Assembly (NCBI RefSeq): GCF_000243735.2
Contig: NZ_AHMP02000003.1
Coordinates: 354,501 to 418,500 of the forward strand
Direction of reading: 5' to 3'
Source: Leptospira kmetyi serovar Malaysia str. Bejo-Iso9
GTDB lineage: Bacteria > Spirochaetota > Leptospiria > Leptospirales > Leptospiraceae
DNA: 64,000 nucleotides
The notes under the pieces were generated by a model. The model was not told the origin of the DNA. It searched no databases and saw only the letters and a program-made list of their open reading frames with translations. Shown piece after piece: positions 39,440-53,653 of the stretch; within the stretch, counting starts at the first letter, position 1, and every line of letters starts with the position of its first letter. Both the position numbers and the translations under genes were made by a program.

Positions 39440-39454
39440 GTTTCCAAAACCCGA

Positions 39455-40621
39455 TCAGGTGGTTCTTTTTTCGGCTATGTCCGAAAGATGAACCACCTTC
39501 GGGTCTTCTTTTTTAAGAATCAAATTTTTGAGATCCTTGGGAGAATAACCCGTAAACCGGATGCAGGCGCGGTGAAACGGAGAATAGGAATTGAACCCGC
39601 ATTCCAAACCTATATCGATCAAGTTCTTGTTCACGTCCAATACGATCAATCTTTTGGCCTCTTCGATTCTATGTTGGTTTATAAAATCCGCAAAACTTAA
39701 ATTCTTATATTGATTGAGATATAAGGAAGCCTGATGAACCGAAATTCCGAGATACGCGGAAAGATCCGGAAGTCTGAGTTCCTCGTCTAGGAAACGTTTC
39801 TCTTCCAAGAACAACGCGAGTTTTTCTTCGATACGAATCAATTCTCCTTCTTTCAACGTTACCCGATTCTCAGGAAGTTCGCTCCGTTTGCGCGCGGTCT
39901 TTGCCTGAATCTGAATCACGGTTTCCTTTCTTTTATAAAGTCTATGAGCGACCGAAAGGGAAGTGATCGTTTTTTTATCCGTGATGATCGGAAAATAAAT
40001 TTCGAGAAGATGGAAATACACGATCAAAACGCTCGCGGTCATGTTGGAAAGAACGCGGAATTGAATGTCGTTTCTAAAAATTCCGATGAGATCCAGCAAA
40101 AGCGCGAGACACATAAACGCGGCCATAATGCTCAGGTTAAAGTAAATCGAAGGAAGTCCTCTCGTCTGGATCGAGTTCGTGATTTCAACGAACGTAAAGG
40201 TCGTGATCAAAAGACTGATCGCGTTTCCGGCGATGTTTAAGGGGATTTCCTCCTGAAGAACGGATCTGAGAACGACCATAGCCGCGATGGAAAGAAGAAG
40301 ATTGATTCCTAAATCGTGCTTTTTCACTTCCAATCCGATCGCGCGTCTCATCAGGGATCTTGTGATCGCACAAGCGTAGATGATTAAGCCGAAAAACACC
40401 AAAGATTGGTTGTATGTGGTCGAAGATCCGGCCTGAGCGCGGTAAAAATCCGCGTCCGAACCGAGATATAAGAAGAAACTGATACAGATGAAGTTGATTC
40501 CGTAGACGACATTCAGACGATTCTTTTTAAAACGAAATAGCCTAAGAACTCCCAGAGAAAATCCCAGATAAATTCCTATAAGTTGTAGATGGTGAACGAT
40601 GGGTTCTATTGCGAATCTCAT
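39455..40621 (-). CDS. AraC-family regulator with N-terminal membrane domain (second copy of this design)
   Basis: 388 aa. About seven hydrophobic helices fill residues 10-230, a basic linker (KTARKRSELPENR) follows, and a C-terminal AraC double HTH is recognised by LPDLSAYLGISVHQASLYLN and IGLECGFNSYSPFHRACIRF followed by GYSPKDLK. The architecture equals that of the regulator at 5387-6568, but the two are clearly different proteins. Upstream of its start is a 532-bp AT-rich gap shared with the Lcl lipoprotein gene, a candidate target. Confidence 0.88.
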   Translation of the reverse strand: MRFAIEPIVHHLQLIGIYLGFSLGVLRLFRFKKNRLNVVYGINFICISFFLYLGSDADFYRAQAGSSTTYNQSLVFFGLIIYACAITRSLMRRAIGLEVKKHDLGINLLLSIAAMVVLRSVLQEEIPLNIAGNAISLLITTFTFVEITNSIQTRGLPSIYFNLSIMAAFMCLALLLDLIGIFRNDIQFRVLSNMTASVLIVYFHLLEIYFPIITDKKTITSLSVAHRLYKRKETVIQIQAKTARKRSELPENRVTLKEGELIRIEEKLALFLEEKRFLDEELRLPDLSAYLGISVHQASLYLNQYKNLSFADFINQHRIEEAKRLIVLDVNKNLIDIGLECGFNSYSPFHRACIRFTGYSPKDLKNLILKKEDPKVVHLSDIAEKRTT

Positions 40622-41153
40622 ATTTTTTCCTAATGTACCTTGTTTTTAAACTTTGAATTTTAAATATTCAAAATATCGCATATTCTTTTTTTGCTGTTCC
40701 GAAATCAGTTCTCCCTTTCGTGATGAAAAGCGGTCAAAAACAAATTTACAGAAATTATTTTTCCTATGAGTTCTGTTCTTTGGCCTGGGTCTCATTTGAC
40801 AACAAACTTTGTATAAAACGATAACAGCTCTCTATAAATTATTTACACAATTATAATTTGTTTGGGGTCCAAAGTTAGCGTTTCTTTGATTGTAAAAAGT
40901 TGATAAAAATTTTAATGCGACATGCTTTAAAATATGCGAAGAATAGAACGAACACTCTATTCAATTTTTATTGTATTGGGAATATAAAATTTATTCTGAC
41001 TTAATTTTGTAATGTCGGATTAATTCTATGTATATTTGCCAAACTTTAAAAATATCCGTTTGCGTACTTTTTGGAGTCTTTCTGGTCTTTTTATAGATCA
41101 GGAAGACTCAGCTTAGAATTTGATATATTATAAGATCCAAACGGAGAAAAACG
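40622..41153. other. 532-bp AT-rich divergent intergenic region
   Basis: Markedly richer in A/T than the flanking genes and without a credible reading frame. It separates the membrane AraC gene (minus) from the Lcl lipoprotein gene (plus) and should contain both promoters. A strong hairpin lies at 41074-41109 and a TATATT-type -10-like sequence around 41125. Nothing else was recognised. Confidence 0.6.
41074..41109 (+). promoter_or_regulatory. 14-bp hairpin in the leader of the Lcl lipoprotein gene
   Basis: GAGTCTTTCTGGTC (41074-41087), loop TTTTTATA, GATCAGGAAGACTC (41096-41109). All 14 positions pair in a plus-strand RNA, two of them as G-U; the complementary strand would have A-C mismatches there. 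It ends 44 bases before the ATG and has no T-run after it, so it is not an ordinary terminator. It may act in the mRNA leader or be an imperfect operator. Confidence 0.55.
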
Positions 41154-43259
41154 ATGGATCTGAACGTGAAGCATTCTGCAATTAATTTAGTATCAAAATC
41201 TTTTTTGACCGTAAGCTTCTCACTTCTGTTTTGCATTTCCTGCTTAAACGACAGCTTTGGAGACGGGGTTAAGATGAAGTTTTTATTCTTCCCTAGCTCG
41301 ATCCAAAGTCCGTCCGATATTTTCGGCTTGGGAAATTCGAATCCGGCCCAAAGTGCGCTTTCCGTTTCCGGGGGAAAAAGTCTCTACAACGGCAGTTTTT
41401 ACGCGTCCAAGGTCACGTCCGGAAACTTCGGGTTCAACGTTCTTCTTTCTTTTTCAAACATTCCTTCGGGGACTTCTTTGCGAATTTGTCTGAACGATCC
41501 AGGTTGTACGGTTCAGGCGTTGTTGTACGATTCCATTCTTACCTCCGGAATTGCGAATTTGGATTTAAACGTTGCGATCCCGAATACATATCCGGTCAAC
41601 GTAGGGGGAAATACTCTCAATTTTGCCTTATTCAAGGACGGGCAGGTTGTAAGCCAAAAGTCGGCTTCTTTTATTTACGATTCGACGGCGCCCACGCTTA
41701 GTTTTTCGGTTTCCTCCGGAAGTTTTACGGTTCAACAAGATATTTCCATGACCTGCGTCGATGCGGTCTCGGGTTGTATGGATCTGATTTATACCATCGA
41801 CGGCCAGACGCCGGGGCTTTCTTTGTTAAGCGACTTTGATCCTTTGCAGATCGTCTTGGGAAATATCTTTCCAACGACTTTGAGCGTTGGAAACGGAACC
41901 ACGACCGTTCAAGTGATCGCGTCCGATCGGGCGGGGAATATTTCCTCTCCGGTTTCCGCGACTTATACGATCACCATACCTCCTAGTTCAGCACCTACGG
42001 TTTCTTTGAATTCGATAACGAATGGAACCACAAACGGCTCGGGCTCGGCGACTTCGGTGAATTGGACATCGGATACGGCCGGAAATTACTTCGTGGTTCC
42101 GAACACCACCAGTTGTTCGAGCATCACTCCCGGAGTTACCATCGTCTCCGGGACGCTCGGCGCCGCGGGAACGCAGGATCTTACGATTCCGACGGGAAGT
42201 TTTTCCGAAGGAGCAAATTCTTTGAAACTTTGTCTTTTGGATTCTTCCAATCAGTCGGGTTCCTTCGGATTTAACGTTACGATCGATACCGTGATTCCCT
42301 CCTTGGTTTCGACTTCTCCTTCGGGCTCCGCCGTGGACATCGACGTTTTCAACCGAGAGTTGATTCTTACCTTCAGCGAAAACATGCAACCGAATACCAA
42401 TTTAAGTCCTCATGTTTGGATCACATACGGTTCCGGCGGGAGCTTGACCACTGTCGAGATCACGTTGCCCGCAAGCGCGACGGCCACATGGGTTTCGGCT
42501 AACGTTCTTAAGTTCGATCTGGATATGATTCTTCCCGAATATACTTCGATCCAAGTCAAGTTTCCGGTAGCGGGCTTAAAGGACGTGGCGGGGAATTCGA
42601 TTACAGGCGACGGTTTCGGAAATTTTAATCTTTCTTATACTACCGGCGGAGCGGTTTCTTTGAAGGCGATCATCGACACGAACCAACCCGGTTGTTTTGA
42701 TTCCGTCGGCTCTGGAATTTCGTGTACGGGAACGGGACAGGACGGAGCTTTCACAGCGACTCCGACGGCGCAGGTGATCGGAACACCGACCACCTTGGGA
42801 GGTTACGCGAGCGACACGGTGACAGTGGATTCCACAAGCGGACTTACCTGGAAAACCTGCGTGCAAGGAATGACCTGGGCAAGCGGAAGTTGTTCGGGAA
42901 CCCCCACGGAGATGACTTGGCCGGACGCCTTATCCAGTTGTGCGAATCTAAACGAAAAAAACTCCGGGCAAGGATACGCCGGACTTAAAAATTGGAGACT
43001 GGCAAGTATGGACGACATCCATACTTTGATTACGTTTCCTTCCGGAACCTCCGGTTATACGATCGTCGCTCCTGCGAGTTTTCCCGGATTTCCGAGTAGC
43101 GCGCTCAACCAAAGATTTTGGAGTTCGACAACGATTCGTTCGAGCAATCTGAACGCGTATGTGATTCGGAATTTCGGAGCCAGGGCCTTTACACATTCCA
43201 AAAACAGCGCCAACGACGGTTTTCCGTATCTTACGATTTGTGTCAGCGGAAATCCTTAA
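41154..43259 (+). CDS. Large lipoprotein with Ig-like repeats and C-terminal Lcl (DUF1566) domain
   Basis: 701 aa. A lipoprotein signal ends at FCISC (Cys about residue 30). The extracellular part has a chitobiase-C-terminal-like module (DLIYTIDGQTP, about 210-270), two or three Ser/Thr-rich Ig-like beta modules ending in VSATYTITIPP and similar, a SbsA/Big_5-type module (LILTFSENMQPNT, about 410-500), and an Lcl-type C-terminal domain (SGLTWKTC, NWRLASMDDIHTL, RFWSSTTIRSS, FPYLTICV). Lcl domains bind glycans in Legionella Lcl; here adhesion is inference. The ribosome site is CGGAGAAAAACG. The next gene, a lone Lcl domain, follows after 20 bp. Confidence 0.85.
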   Translation: MDLNVKHSAINLVSKSFLTVSFSLLFCISCLNDSFGDGVKMKFLFFPSSIQSPSDIFGLGNSNPAQSALSVSGGKSLYNGSFYASKVTSGNFGFNVLLSFSNIPSGTSLRICLNDPGCTVQALLYDSILTSGIANLDLNVAIPNTYPVNVGGNTLNFALFKDGQVVSQKSASFIYDSTAPTLSFSVSSGSFTVQQDISMTCVDAVSGCMDLIYTIDGQTPGLSLLSDFDPLQIVLGNIFPTTLSVGNGTTTVQVIASDRAGNISSPVSATYTITIPPSSAPTVSLNSITNGTTNGSGSATSVNWTSDTAGNYFVVPNTTSCSSITPGVTIVSGTLGAAGTQDLTIPTGSFSEGANSLKLCLLDSSNQSGSFGFNVTIDTVIPSLVSTSPSGSAVDIDVFNRELILTFSENMQPNTNLSPHVWITYGSGGSLTTVEITLPASATATWVSANVLKFDLDMILPEYTSIQVKFPVAGLKDVAGNSITGDGFGNFNLSYTTGGAVSLKAIIDTNQPGCFDSVGSGISCTGTGQDGAFTATPTAQVIGTPTTLGGYASDTVTVDSTSGLTWKTCVQGMTWASGSCSGTPTEMTWPDALSSCANLNEKNSGQGYAGLKNWRLASMDDIHTLITFPSGTSGYTIVAPASFPGFPSSALNQRFWSSTTIRSSNLNAYVIRNFGARAFTHSKNSANDGFPYLTICVSGNP

Positions 43260-43279
43260 ATTCGTATCAGGAGAGAATC

Positions 43280-43768
43280 ATGAAATCTAAAATTTTATTC
43301 TTCGTTTATATCGGCTTTTTAACAGGATCGGCTTACGCATATACGGGACCGTTTACGGATTCCGGAAACGGAACCATTCTCGATCAAAAAAGCGGACTTG
43401 TCTGGCAAAAGTGCGCGAACGGGCAGGGGAGCGCGGGAGATTCTTACTCGGACTGCACGGTGGGAACCGCCGTGAATATGGATTGGACCAGTGCATTAGC
43501 ATATTGTAATACTTTAAATTTGGCGGGGACGGGCGGATGGAGGCTTCCTTCGTTTAAGGAATTGATTTCTTTGATCGATTACAACCGAGCCGTTTCTCCC
43601 TATATCAATCCGACGTTTTTTCCGAATGCCGGTGCGAACTACTGGACTTCCACGACCCATCCGTCGAGCACTTATAAGAATCAGGCTTATTATGTTCAGT
43701 TTACCGGGGGAACCTACGACACGGGCGATAAGGTTACGATGTCCGTTCGAGTGAGATGCGTTAAATAG
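43280..43768 (+). CDS. Secreted single Lcl (DUF1566) domain protein
   Basis: 162 aa from ATG 43280, preceded by CAGGAGAGAATC; the frame is open upstream but only inside the previous gene. Signal peptide 1-20 with cleavage after AYA. The mature protein is one Lcl domain: SGLVWQKCANG, ALAYCNTLN, GGWRLPSFKELISLID, YWTSTTHPSS and the final VRVRCVK, with Cys pairs that likely form disulfides. It matches the C-terminal domain of the lipoprotein just upstream in layout, so the pair looks like a domain duplication working at the cell surface. A strong terminator follows. Confidence 0.85.
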   Translation: MKSKILFFVYIGFLTGSAYAYTGPFTDSGNGTILDQKSGLVWQKCANGQGSAGDSYSDCTVGTAVNMDWTSALAYCNTLNLAGTGGWRLPSFKELISLIDYNRAVSPYINPTFFPNAGANYWTSTTHPSSTYKNQAYYVQFTGGTYDTGDKVTMSVRVRCVK

Positions 43769-43785
43769 AATCGATCGTACACAAA

Positions 43786-43815
43786 AAAGGGAAGCAGTGC
43801 TTCCCTTTCTTTTTA
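43786..43815. terminator. Terminator between convergent genes
   Basis: AAAGGGAAGCA-G-TGCTTCCCTTT stem followed by CTTTTT on the plus strand; preceded by AAAAAA, so it could also work, more weakly, on the minus strand. Confidence 0.85.
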
Positions 43816-43831
43816 GGAGTTTAACCCTTTT

Positions 43832-44597
<766 letters not shown>

Positions 44598-46076
44598 TTA
44601 GATTTGTCCCGCTTTCAAACTCTCGGATGAGATTTTGAATTCGTTTTCGGATTTGAGTTTTGACAAATAGTCTTGAAAAACCGATTGTTTTCTCGCTTCG
44701 ACTAACTCTTGTTTGATACGGTCTCTTACCTTACCGAAATCCTCGGGGACTCTTTCGTTCGGATTTCCCGGAGCCGGTTTGGAATACGCATAGAGTTTTC
44801 CTGCTTCGTACGTATCTCTGATTTCTTTTTCGGAAATGTTCACGTCGGAGTCGGTGGAACGATTTCGGATTAACATAAAAAGAACCGATCTTCCAAGAAG
44901 AGGAAGGGTCTTCTTAAATTCTTTCGTATCTTTTAAGGATTGAACCTCTTTGGATTCGGCTGAGATCCGTATCGGAAGATAGATCTGAGTGTAAAAAGAC
45001 AACTGATCGTTTTTCTCCTCTTCGGGAGTCGCTTTGCGTTTTTGAAGAATCGGAGCGATCTTGTTAAACTCTACGAGTAGATCCTTGAAAGAAAACTTCG
45101 TTCCGCTTTTATCTTCGAAAAGAACGGTTTCCGGTTTTAATCCTTTGATAAACTCGGGCGTAAGATCCACGATCTTCAGTCCGCTTTGATCTCTCAAAGA
45201 ATCCATTTCCTTTTTCCAAGCCTCTTTGAGAAAACGATTTCCGTAGTGTTCAGCGGTTTGGTTCGCTCTTTCGTTTACGTTTAAGTCGGAATAAAATTTC
45301 GCCGCGTTCTTTTCGTCTTCGCTGATTCCCTCTTTGGAAAGGGATTTCAGAGCGAGGTTCTTGAGTTTTTCCAATTCGTTTTGAAAAAACTTATCGATCT
45401 TCTTCGGATAGATTCTTTCGATTCTTTCCACTCTGAGAATATAATAATTTCCTTGTGCTTCCTTGAGGATGAAGTTTCCTTTTTTGTCCGCTGCTTCCTT
45501 CAAGATCGCGGTGAAAGGATCGTCTCCGCAGTTGATACAATGAGGTTCGAGTCTTCCGCCGATGGATCTTCTTTGAACTTCGTCCGTGTTTTTGGAGATG
45601 AACTCCGCGACTTCCTTATCGGATTTGATCGCTTGGATTTGGCCGAGAAGAGTGTTCGCTTTGGTCGCCGCGTCCGGAGTCGCTTTTAGGAAAAGAATTC
45701 TTCCGAATGCGAATTCCAACATCCCGGATGTGAGAAGTTTTTCGGAGAATTGTTTTCTATAATCGTTGAATAGAACCTGAGGTTCGACGAATCCCATGAT
45801 CTTCGCGTATTCTTCTTTGGTAACGACGTTCGTGTTGTTGTTATTGGCTTCGGCGATCTTTTGAATTCCGAGTTCTTCCACGATTTTCGCCTGAGTGGCG
45901 ATGGACGCGTTATTCGCATCGGGTTCCACCCCGCGGAGTTTGTAATAAGCCCTGAGTTCTTCACGCGTTACGGTTCCCGATTTGAAGGAAGCGAGAACGT
46001 CCGAGTCCCTGCTACAGTTGATCGCAAACAGTACGATTAGGGAAAGAATGGTTAGAGATAGAGTCTTTTGTTTCAT
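44598..46076 (-). CDS. Lipoprotein with SurA/PpiC-like (parvulin) folding-factor architecture
   Basis: 492 aa. A lipoprotein signal ends at LFAINC (Cys21). The N-terminal helical part (TREELRAYYKLRGVEP) resembles SurA/PrsA chaperone domains. Residues about 125-225 look like a degenerate PpiC domain (FGRILFLKATPD ... IGGRLEPHCINC ... NYYILRVERIER), with the usual GGxL turn but two extra Cys. A second, similar but weaker region is at about 320-480. Likely a periplasmic or outer-membrane-anchored foldase; peptidyl-prolyl isomerase activity is doubtful. The next gene upstream is 19 bp away. Confidence 0.75.
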   Translation of the reverse strand: MKQKTLSLTILSLIVLFAINCSRDSDVLASFKSGTVTREELRAYYKLRGVEPDANNASIATQAKIVEELGIQKIAEANNNNTNVVTKEEYAKIMGFVEPQVLFNDYRKQFSEKLLTSGMLEFAFGRILFLKATPDAATKANTLLGQIQAIKSDKEVAEFISKNTDEVQRRSIGGRLEPHCINCGDDPFTAILKEAADKKGNFILKEAQGNYYILRVERIERIYPKKIDKFFQNELEKLKNLALKSLSKEGISEDEKNAAKFYSDLNVNERANQTAEHYGNRFLKEAWKKEMDSLRDQSGLKIVDLTPEFIKGLKPETVLFEDKSGTKFSFKDLLVEFNKIAPILQKRKATPEEEKNDQLSFYTQIYLPIRISAESKEVQSLKDTKEFKKTLPLLGRSVLFMLIRNRSTDSDVNISEKEIRDTYEAGKLYAYSKPAPGNPNERVPEDFGKVRDRIKQELVEARKQSVFQDYLSKLKSENEFKISSESLKAGQI

Positions 46077-46095
46077 GAAGTTGTTGTCTTGAATC

Positions 46096-46449
<354 letters not shown>

Positions 46450-46451
46450 AC

Positions 46452-47132
<681 letters not shown>

Positions 47133-47137
47133 GCATC

Positions 47138-47491
<354 letters not shown>

Positions 47492-47498
47492 GATACAA

Positions 47499-48245
47499 GT
47501 GACAAATTCGGTTCGATTCAATTACGCTCGCAAACTCTGGCATCTTCTCGGATTGATTGTTCCTGTCTGTTATTATCTGGACGTCTTTCAAGGCGCATTC
47601 GGACTTTTGAATGCGACCCGCGCCGTGGTTTCTCTTTCGCTAGTTCTTTGTTTGGCGATCATTCTTCTTTTGGAATATCTTCGTTTTCGATTTCCCGGTT
47701 TTCAAAAATTCTTTTTGTCGGTTGCGGGAATTCTGATGAAGGAAGAGGAAAAAACGAGACTCAACGGAACGCTTCCTTATTTTCTTTCCTGCACGTTCGT
47801 CGTGTTTTTATTTCCGCCCGAGATTTCCATTCTTTCCATGTTGTTTTTGGTGATCGGAGATCCGACCGCGGCTTGGGTCGGCACGTTTTACGGAAGACGC
47901 AGGTTTTCGAACGGAAAATCCGTGGAAGGAATCGTTGCGTTTATCGTTGCTTGTGCGATCGTCGGTTTCGTTTTTATGTTTTTGTCCGATACGTACGGAA
48001 AACAGAATTTTTTGAAGGCGGAAGGTTTCGTATTTTATAATAATCTAATTTTCTTGGTTCCCGCGATTTTGATTTCCGCGGTCACGGAACTTTACTGCGG
48101 AACGTATTGGAACGGTTTGATCGACGATAATCTTTTGATTCCTACGGTTTCCGCGGTCGTTCTCGGTTTGACTGCGTGGCTCGTGTTGGGCGTGGAACCT
48201 TCCACGATTTTTTTGAATCCCGCCGAGTTGTTTTTGACGATCTGA
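47499..48245 (+). CDS. DGK1/SEC59/VTE5-type lipid kinase or cytidylyltransferase-like membrane protein
   Basis: 248 aa with seven or so membrane helices. The family signature is IGDPTAAWVGTFYGRRR followed by NGKSVEGIVAFI; in this superfamily (dolichol, phytol and CTP-dependent diacylglycerol kinases, also near CdsA) these loops bind the nucleotide. It probably phosphorylates a membrane lipid alcohol with CTP. The start is GTG 47499 with GGTAGGAT ahead. It is translationally close to the STAS gene (7 bp). Repeat copy C starts 4 bp after its stop. Confidence 0.82.
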   Translation: MTNSVRFNYARKLWHLLGLIVPVCYYLDVFQGAFGLLNATRAVVSLSLVLCLAIILLLEYLRFRFPGFQKFFLSVAGILMKEEEKTRLNGTLPYFLSCTFVVFLFPPEISILSMLFLVIGDPTAAWVGTFYGRRRFSNGKSVEGIVAFIVACAIVGFVFMFLSDTYGKQNFLKAEGFVFYNNLIFLVPAILISAVTELYCGTYWNGLIDDNLLIPTVSAVVLGLTAWLVLGVEPSTIFLNPAELFLTI

Positions 48246-48248
48246 GAT

Positions 48249-48443
48249 TTGTAGGAGTTCCTACTATTTTTTAGTGAAAGCTGTCGGCCCCGCCCAAGCT
48301 TAGGGTGGGGGGTGAGGAGGTGGGAAAAATTTCGGACAAATCTTCTATATCAGAAAATCTGCATAAACTCCAACAAAATCTTGAGATCCTGTCGGAACAT
48401 TCAAGAAAAATCTTCGCGCTCTACGCTTGTGGAGTTCCTACAA
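48249..48443 (+). repeat. Dispersed palindrome-bounded element, copy C
   Basis: A 195-bp element between convergent genes. Left palindrome GTAGGAGTTCCTAC (48251-48264), right TTGTGGAGTTCCTACAA (48427-48443). Central hairpin CCGCCC-AAGCTTA-GGGTGG, then GAGGAGGTGGGAAAAATTTCGG and TATATCAGAAAATC as in copy B. It is about 30 bp longer than A and B in its right half, where a partial extra motif (TGTCGGAACA) occurs. Confidence 0.85.
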
Positions 48444-48453
48444 AAACTTCCGC

Positions 48454-49038
48454 CTACTTTTCCGGAGGAAGAACCGTAAAACTCAAATTGATCTTCGTTT
48501 TTTCTTCGCCTTCAAAAAGGGAAGAATTGAATTTGAATTCCACTTCCGCGGGAAAGATCGTATTCGTATAAGGAAACGAACCGAGCCGATTCTCTTTTTT
48601 TAGTTTATCCTTAATCATCGAACCAAGATACTGAAACGAACCGACCCAGTCTTCTCCCATTTCAAAACCTTCCATTCTTTCCACCGTTCCCGAAAGACTC
48701 ATCGTGGCGTAATAGGAATCCTTGATCGCCTTGGATTCGGAAGGCGTCAATTTTCGATTGAACCGAACGAGAAAACCCGGCGTCTCCCTTGCGTGAAAGT
48801 ACAGATAGTTCGCGAACTTTTCCCAAGTATCCGGTTTTCTATTGTTGGGAATTTCGACCTTGTAGTGATGATTTTTTTCGATCGGCTCCAAACATTCTCC
48901 GGCGCGGTTGAAATGATCGCAAAGAGAAACCGAAGCTATAGAAAGCGGCTCGGGCGCGCAGGAAACGGAACAGGCGACGCACAACGCAAGCGCGCTTAAG
49001 AATATTGGAATATTAGGTTTTATGAATGTTTTGAACAT
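48454..49038 (-). CDS. Small lipoprotein, unknown function
   Basis: 194 aa. A lipoprotein signal with two candidate acceptor Cys (ALCVAC and CSVSC, residues about 20-27) precedes a mature domain without known motifs; it has beta-like strands ([26 protein letters not shown]) and may be a small beta-sandwich. Its start overlaps the 3' end of the DUF4416 gene by 26 bases, so it is the last gene of the eno operon. Function unknown. Confidence 0.72.
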   Translation of the reverse strand: MFKTFIKPNIPIFLSALALCVACSVSCAPEPLSIASVSLCDHFNRAGECLEPIEKNHHYKVEIPNNRKPDTWEKFANYLYFHARETPGFLVRFNRKLTPSESKAIKDSYYATMSLSGTVERMEGFEMGEDWVGSFQYLGSMIKDKLKKENRLGSFPYTNTIFPAEVEFKFNSSLFEGEEKTKINLSFTVLPPEK

Positions 49039-49570
49039 AGGATTCTCTCAGACTTGTAAAAAAATAGACGGATTCGGGCGTTTTGAAAAAGGGCGGGGCG
49101 GTTTCTCGAAATACCATCTTTTGTTTTTGATAGTTGTAGATCGTTTCCGCGTAAACGCCGTTGAAAAGATAGATTCTATGAAAGTCGTCCCGAATGCTCG
49201 AAACGACCACCGAATGACTGCAAAGATAACCCGGAAAGATTCTCACCCCGTGATCCTTTTCGATCGCGGAATTCTGAATCGCCAAACATTCCTTTTGAAT
49301 CGAAGGAAGTTCTTCCCTGTGAATTCTTCTTTTAAAGGAAAGAATTTTCGTATGTCTTCCCGGAAACTGATTCCAAAGATCGGCGTCCGGATCTTTCCAA
49401 GTCGGCATAGGATTGCTTTCGTAAAGAGTCGCGGAGAATTTTTTTTCCGTCTTCGCCTTGATCGAATAAAACATCTCCGCGTCTTCGTACGCGACCACGA
49501 TAAAGAAGGATGCGCCGGGCGGACGTTCGAGTTTTTCCTTTGCGGGAGAATTTTTTTTGGGAGAATTCAT
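49013..49570 (-). CDS. DUF4416 family protein
   Basis: 185 aa, no signal. The family pattern is visible: [14 protein letters not shown] near the start, [19 protein letters not shown], and the conserved [36 protein letters not shown] block, which I recall as DUF4416's DPGYL...HRIYL...GIYAE core (shown in parts; positions about 113-150). Biochemical function is unknown. It lies between the YheT-like hydrolase (10 bp) and the small lipoprotein (overlap 26 bp). Confidence 0.75.
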   Translation of the reverse strand: MNSPKKNSPAKEKLERPPGASFFIVVAYEDAEMFYSIKAKTEKKFSATLYESNPMPTWKDPDADLWNQFPGRHTKILSFKRRIHREELPSIQKECLAIQNSAIEKDHGVRIFPGYLCSHSVVVSSIRDDFHRIYLFNGVYAETIYNYQKQKMVFRETAPPFFKTPESVYFFTSLRESYVQNIHKT

Positions 49571-49580
49571 CGGTTGAAAA

Positions 49581-50594
49581 TCAGCTTCCAGGGTTTACTT
49601 TCGAATCGAAATAATCCAGGATTATTTTATTCAACCATCTTCCGTCCGGAATTTCGGGAGTCGGATCGGTTAAGAATCCGACATGTCCTCCCTTCGGACT
49701 TAGGATCGTGCGGATATGCGGTAGTTTGTCCCATTCGATCGTTTCCCAATCAAAAGGAGGAACCACAGGATCGTCTTCCGAGTGAATTACGATTCCAGGA
49801 TGACGGATGAACGGAATGTATCGAATGCTCGAACAATCCTGGTAATATTCCGCGGCGCCTTTATAACCGAAAAAGGGAGCGGTCACCTGATCGTCGAACT
49901 CGAAGAACGTTTTCGTTTTAAACGCGTTCTTTTCCAATTCCGGCGGAAGTTGAATGATTTTATTTTTGATCTTTTTGCGGAATTCGGATACGAACCTGTC
50001 TCTGTAAAATCTTCCTTCGCTCGAATCGATAAACTTGCAACCTTTGAGCAGATCCAGAGGAGGGTTCGTCGAAGAGAATGCTTCCACTTTGTGATTTCTT
50101 CTTTCTCCGAAGTATTTCAAAACCAAACTCGCGGAAAGGGAGAATCCCGATAAAAAGATACGATGTGAAAGTTTTTCCCAAACGAAGTCGATCACGTCTT
50201 GAACGTCCCTCGTCTGACCGATGTTATACGTTCCTTTGGAAAATCCCTGACCTCGGCCGCAGTTTCTGAGATTCATCCGAATACATCCGTATCCTTTTTT
50301 AAGCGCGGTCTGCGCCAAACTTACGAGATAAGAACTGTCCGAAGTTCCTTCCATTCCGTGAATCATAACGAGATAAATTCCGTTCCACTTAGGACCCGAG
50401 GAAGAATAATGCGAGATCGGAGGATTGTGTTCCAGCCAAAGCGCGTCTCCCGAACCGTCGGAAAGTTGGAGAAGAATGTCCTCGTAATAAAACGAGGATC
50501 TCAATCGGTTTTCGGGAGGAAAAAAAGTGCTATAAACGGTTTGGAGGTGTTTGCCTTTGACGAATCGTTTCGGTTTGAAGGCTTCTGAACTCAT
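49581..50594 (-). CDS. YheT-like alpha/beta hydrolase
   Basis: 337 aa. The UPF0017/YheT pattern is clear: a start with [42 protein letters not shown] (oxyanion loop), [10 protein letters not shown], and the nucleophile elbow [15 protein letters not shown], where Ser is in GFSLS; the acid is in [11 protein letters not shown] and the His in PKGGHVGFL. An esterase or lipase activity is likely; substrate unknown. No signal peptide. It is fifth in the minus-strand run that starts at eno. Confidence 0.87.
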   Translation of the reverse strand: MSSEAFKPKRFVKGKHLQTVYSTFFPPENRLRSSFYYEDILLQLSDGSGDALWLEHNPPISHYSSSGPKWNGIYLVMIHGMEGTSDSSYLVSLAQTALKKGYGCIRMNLRNCGRGQGFSKGTYNIGQTRDVQDVIDFVWEKLSHRIFLSGFSLSASLVLKYFGERRNHKVEAFSSTNPPLDLLKGCKFIDSSEGRFYRDRFVSEFRKKIKNKIIQLPPELEKNAFKTKTFFEFDDQVTAPFFGYKGAAEYYQDCSSIRYIPFIRHPGIVIHSEDDPVVPPFDWETIEWDKLPHIRTILSPKGGHVGFLTDPTPEIPDGRWLNKIILDYFDSKVNPGS

Positions 50595-50624
50595 AATGGG
50601 GGTTAAACGCGACTAACGTGAATC

Positions 50625-50981
50625 TCAGAGTTCCTTAAAGAATTCGTCCCAGTCTTCCAGTTGTTCCTTCCCGATGTGCGGACTTTTTTTCGCGAACTTA
50701 TGAAGTCTTCTTAAAAAGTCGATTCCCCGTTTTACGATCGCCGGATCGTCCGGATGCATGTCGGAAAGATAAAAGTTTACGAACTCGTCGAGTTCAAAGG
50801 AACCGATGTCCTTTACGAGAACCTCTTCCTGAGTTTCTTCCTCTTCTCCTTCTAAGAAGAGAAGGGAGGAGAATTCAAGGAAGAGTGAATTTAAGTTTTG
50901 ATCCTCTTCCGGATTTCGTTTTTGTCCGGGAGAGGCTAAAAATTCTTTTAAGAATTCTTCTAAGGAAACGGATTTGGACAA
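50625..50981 (-). CDS. Small acidic protein, unknown function
   Basis: 118 aa, very acidic in the middle (FLEGEEEETQEEVLVKD), helical at both ends (SLEEFLKEFL near the start, GIDFLRRLHKFAKK near the end). No signal or membrane segment. It lies 12 bp after clpP and 30 bp before the YheT-like gene in the same direction. The position next to clpP would suit an adaptor or accessory role, but nothing in the sequence shows it. Confidence 0.68.
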   Translation of the reverse strand: MSKSVSLEEFLKEFLASPGQKRNPEEDQNLNSLFLEFSSLLFLEGEEEETQEEVLVKDIGSFELDEFVNFYLSDMHPDDPAIVKRGIDFLRRLHKFAKKSPHIGKEQLEDWDEFFKEL

Positions 50982-50993
50982 GACTTTATCCGA

Positions 50994-51587
<594 letters not shown>

Positions 51588-51602
51588 TCCTGAACCTTTC
51601 CT

Positions 51603-52061
<459 letters not shown>

Positions 52062-52076
52062 AAATTTTTTAACCGA

Positions 52077-53393
<1,317 letters not shown>

Positions 53394-53653
53394 CTATATG
53401 TTGTCCGTTGAATATTCGCGTTTTGCGATTTCGATCGGAGTCAGGGTTATTAAACGGTCCATATCCAAGAAATCAAGCGGGAAACGAAAAAATGGATTGC
53501 TTGCGGTTTTGGATTGGTCTTAGTTTGTTTCGTTTGTCTTTGCTTTTGCAAAAGCCGAGAATTTTCCGCTCCGCGGATTTTCGGTGATCGAGACGCGACC
53601 TTATCGGAAAAGAGGGAGCGTCTTTAGTTGAGTTTTCTGAGGATCGCTCGATA

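Noticed and set aside
40796..40825. TTGACA ... TATAAA promoter in the AT-rich gap
   Set aside because: The spacing is only 10 bp and such matches are expected by chance in AT-rich DNA.
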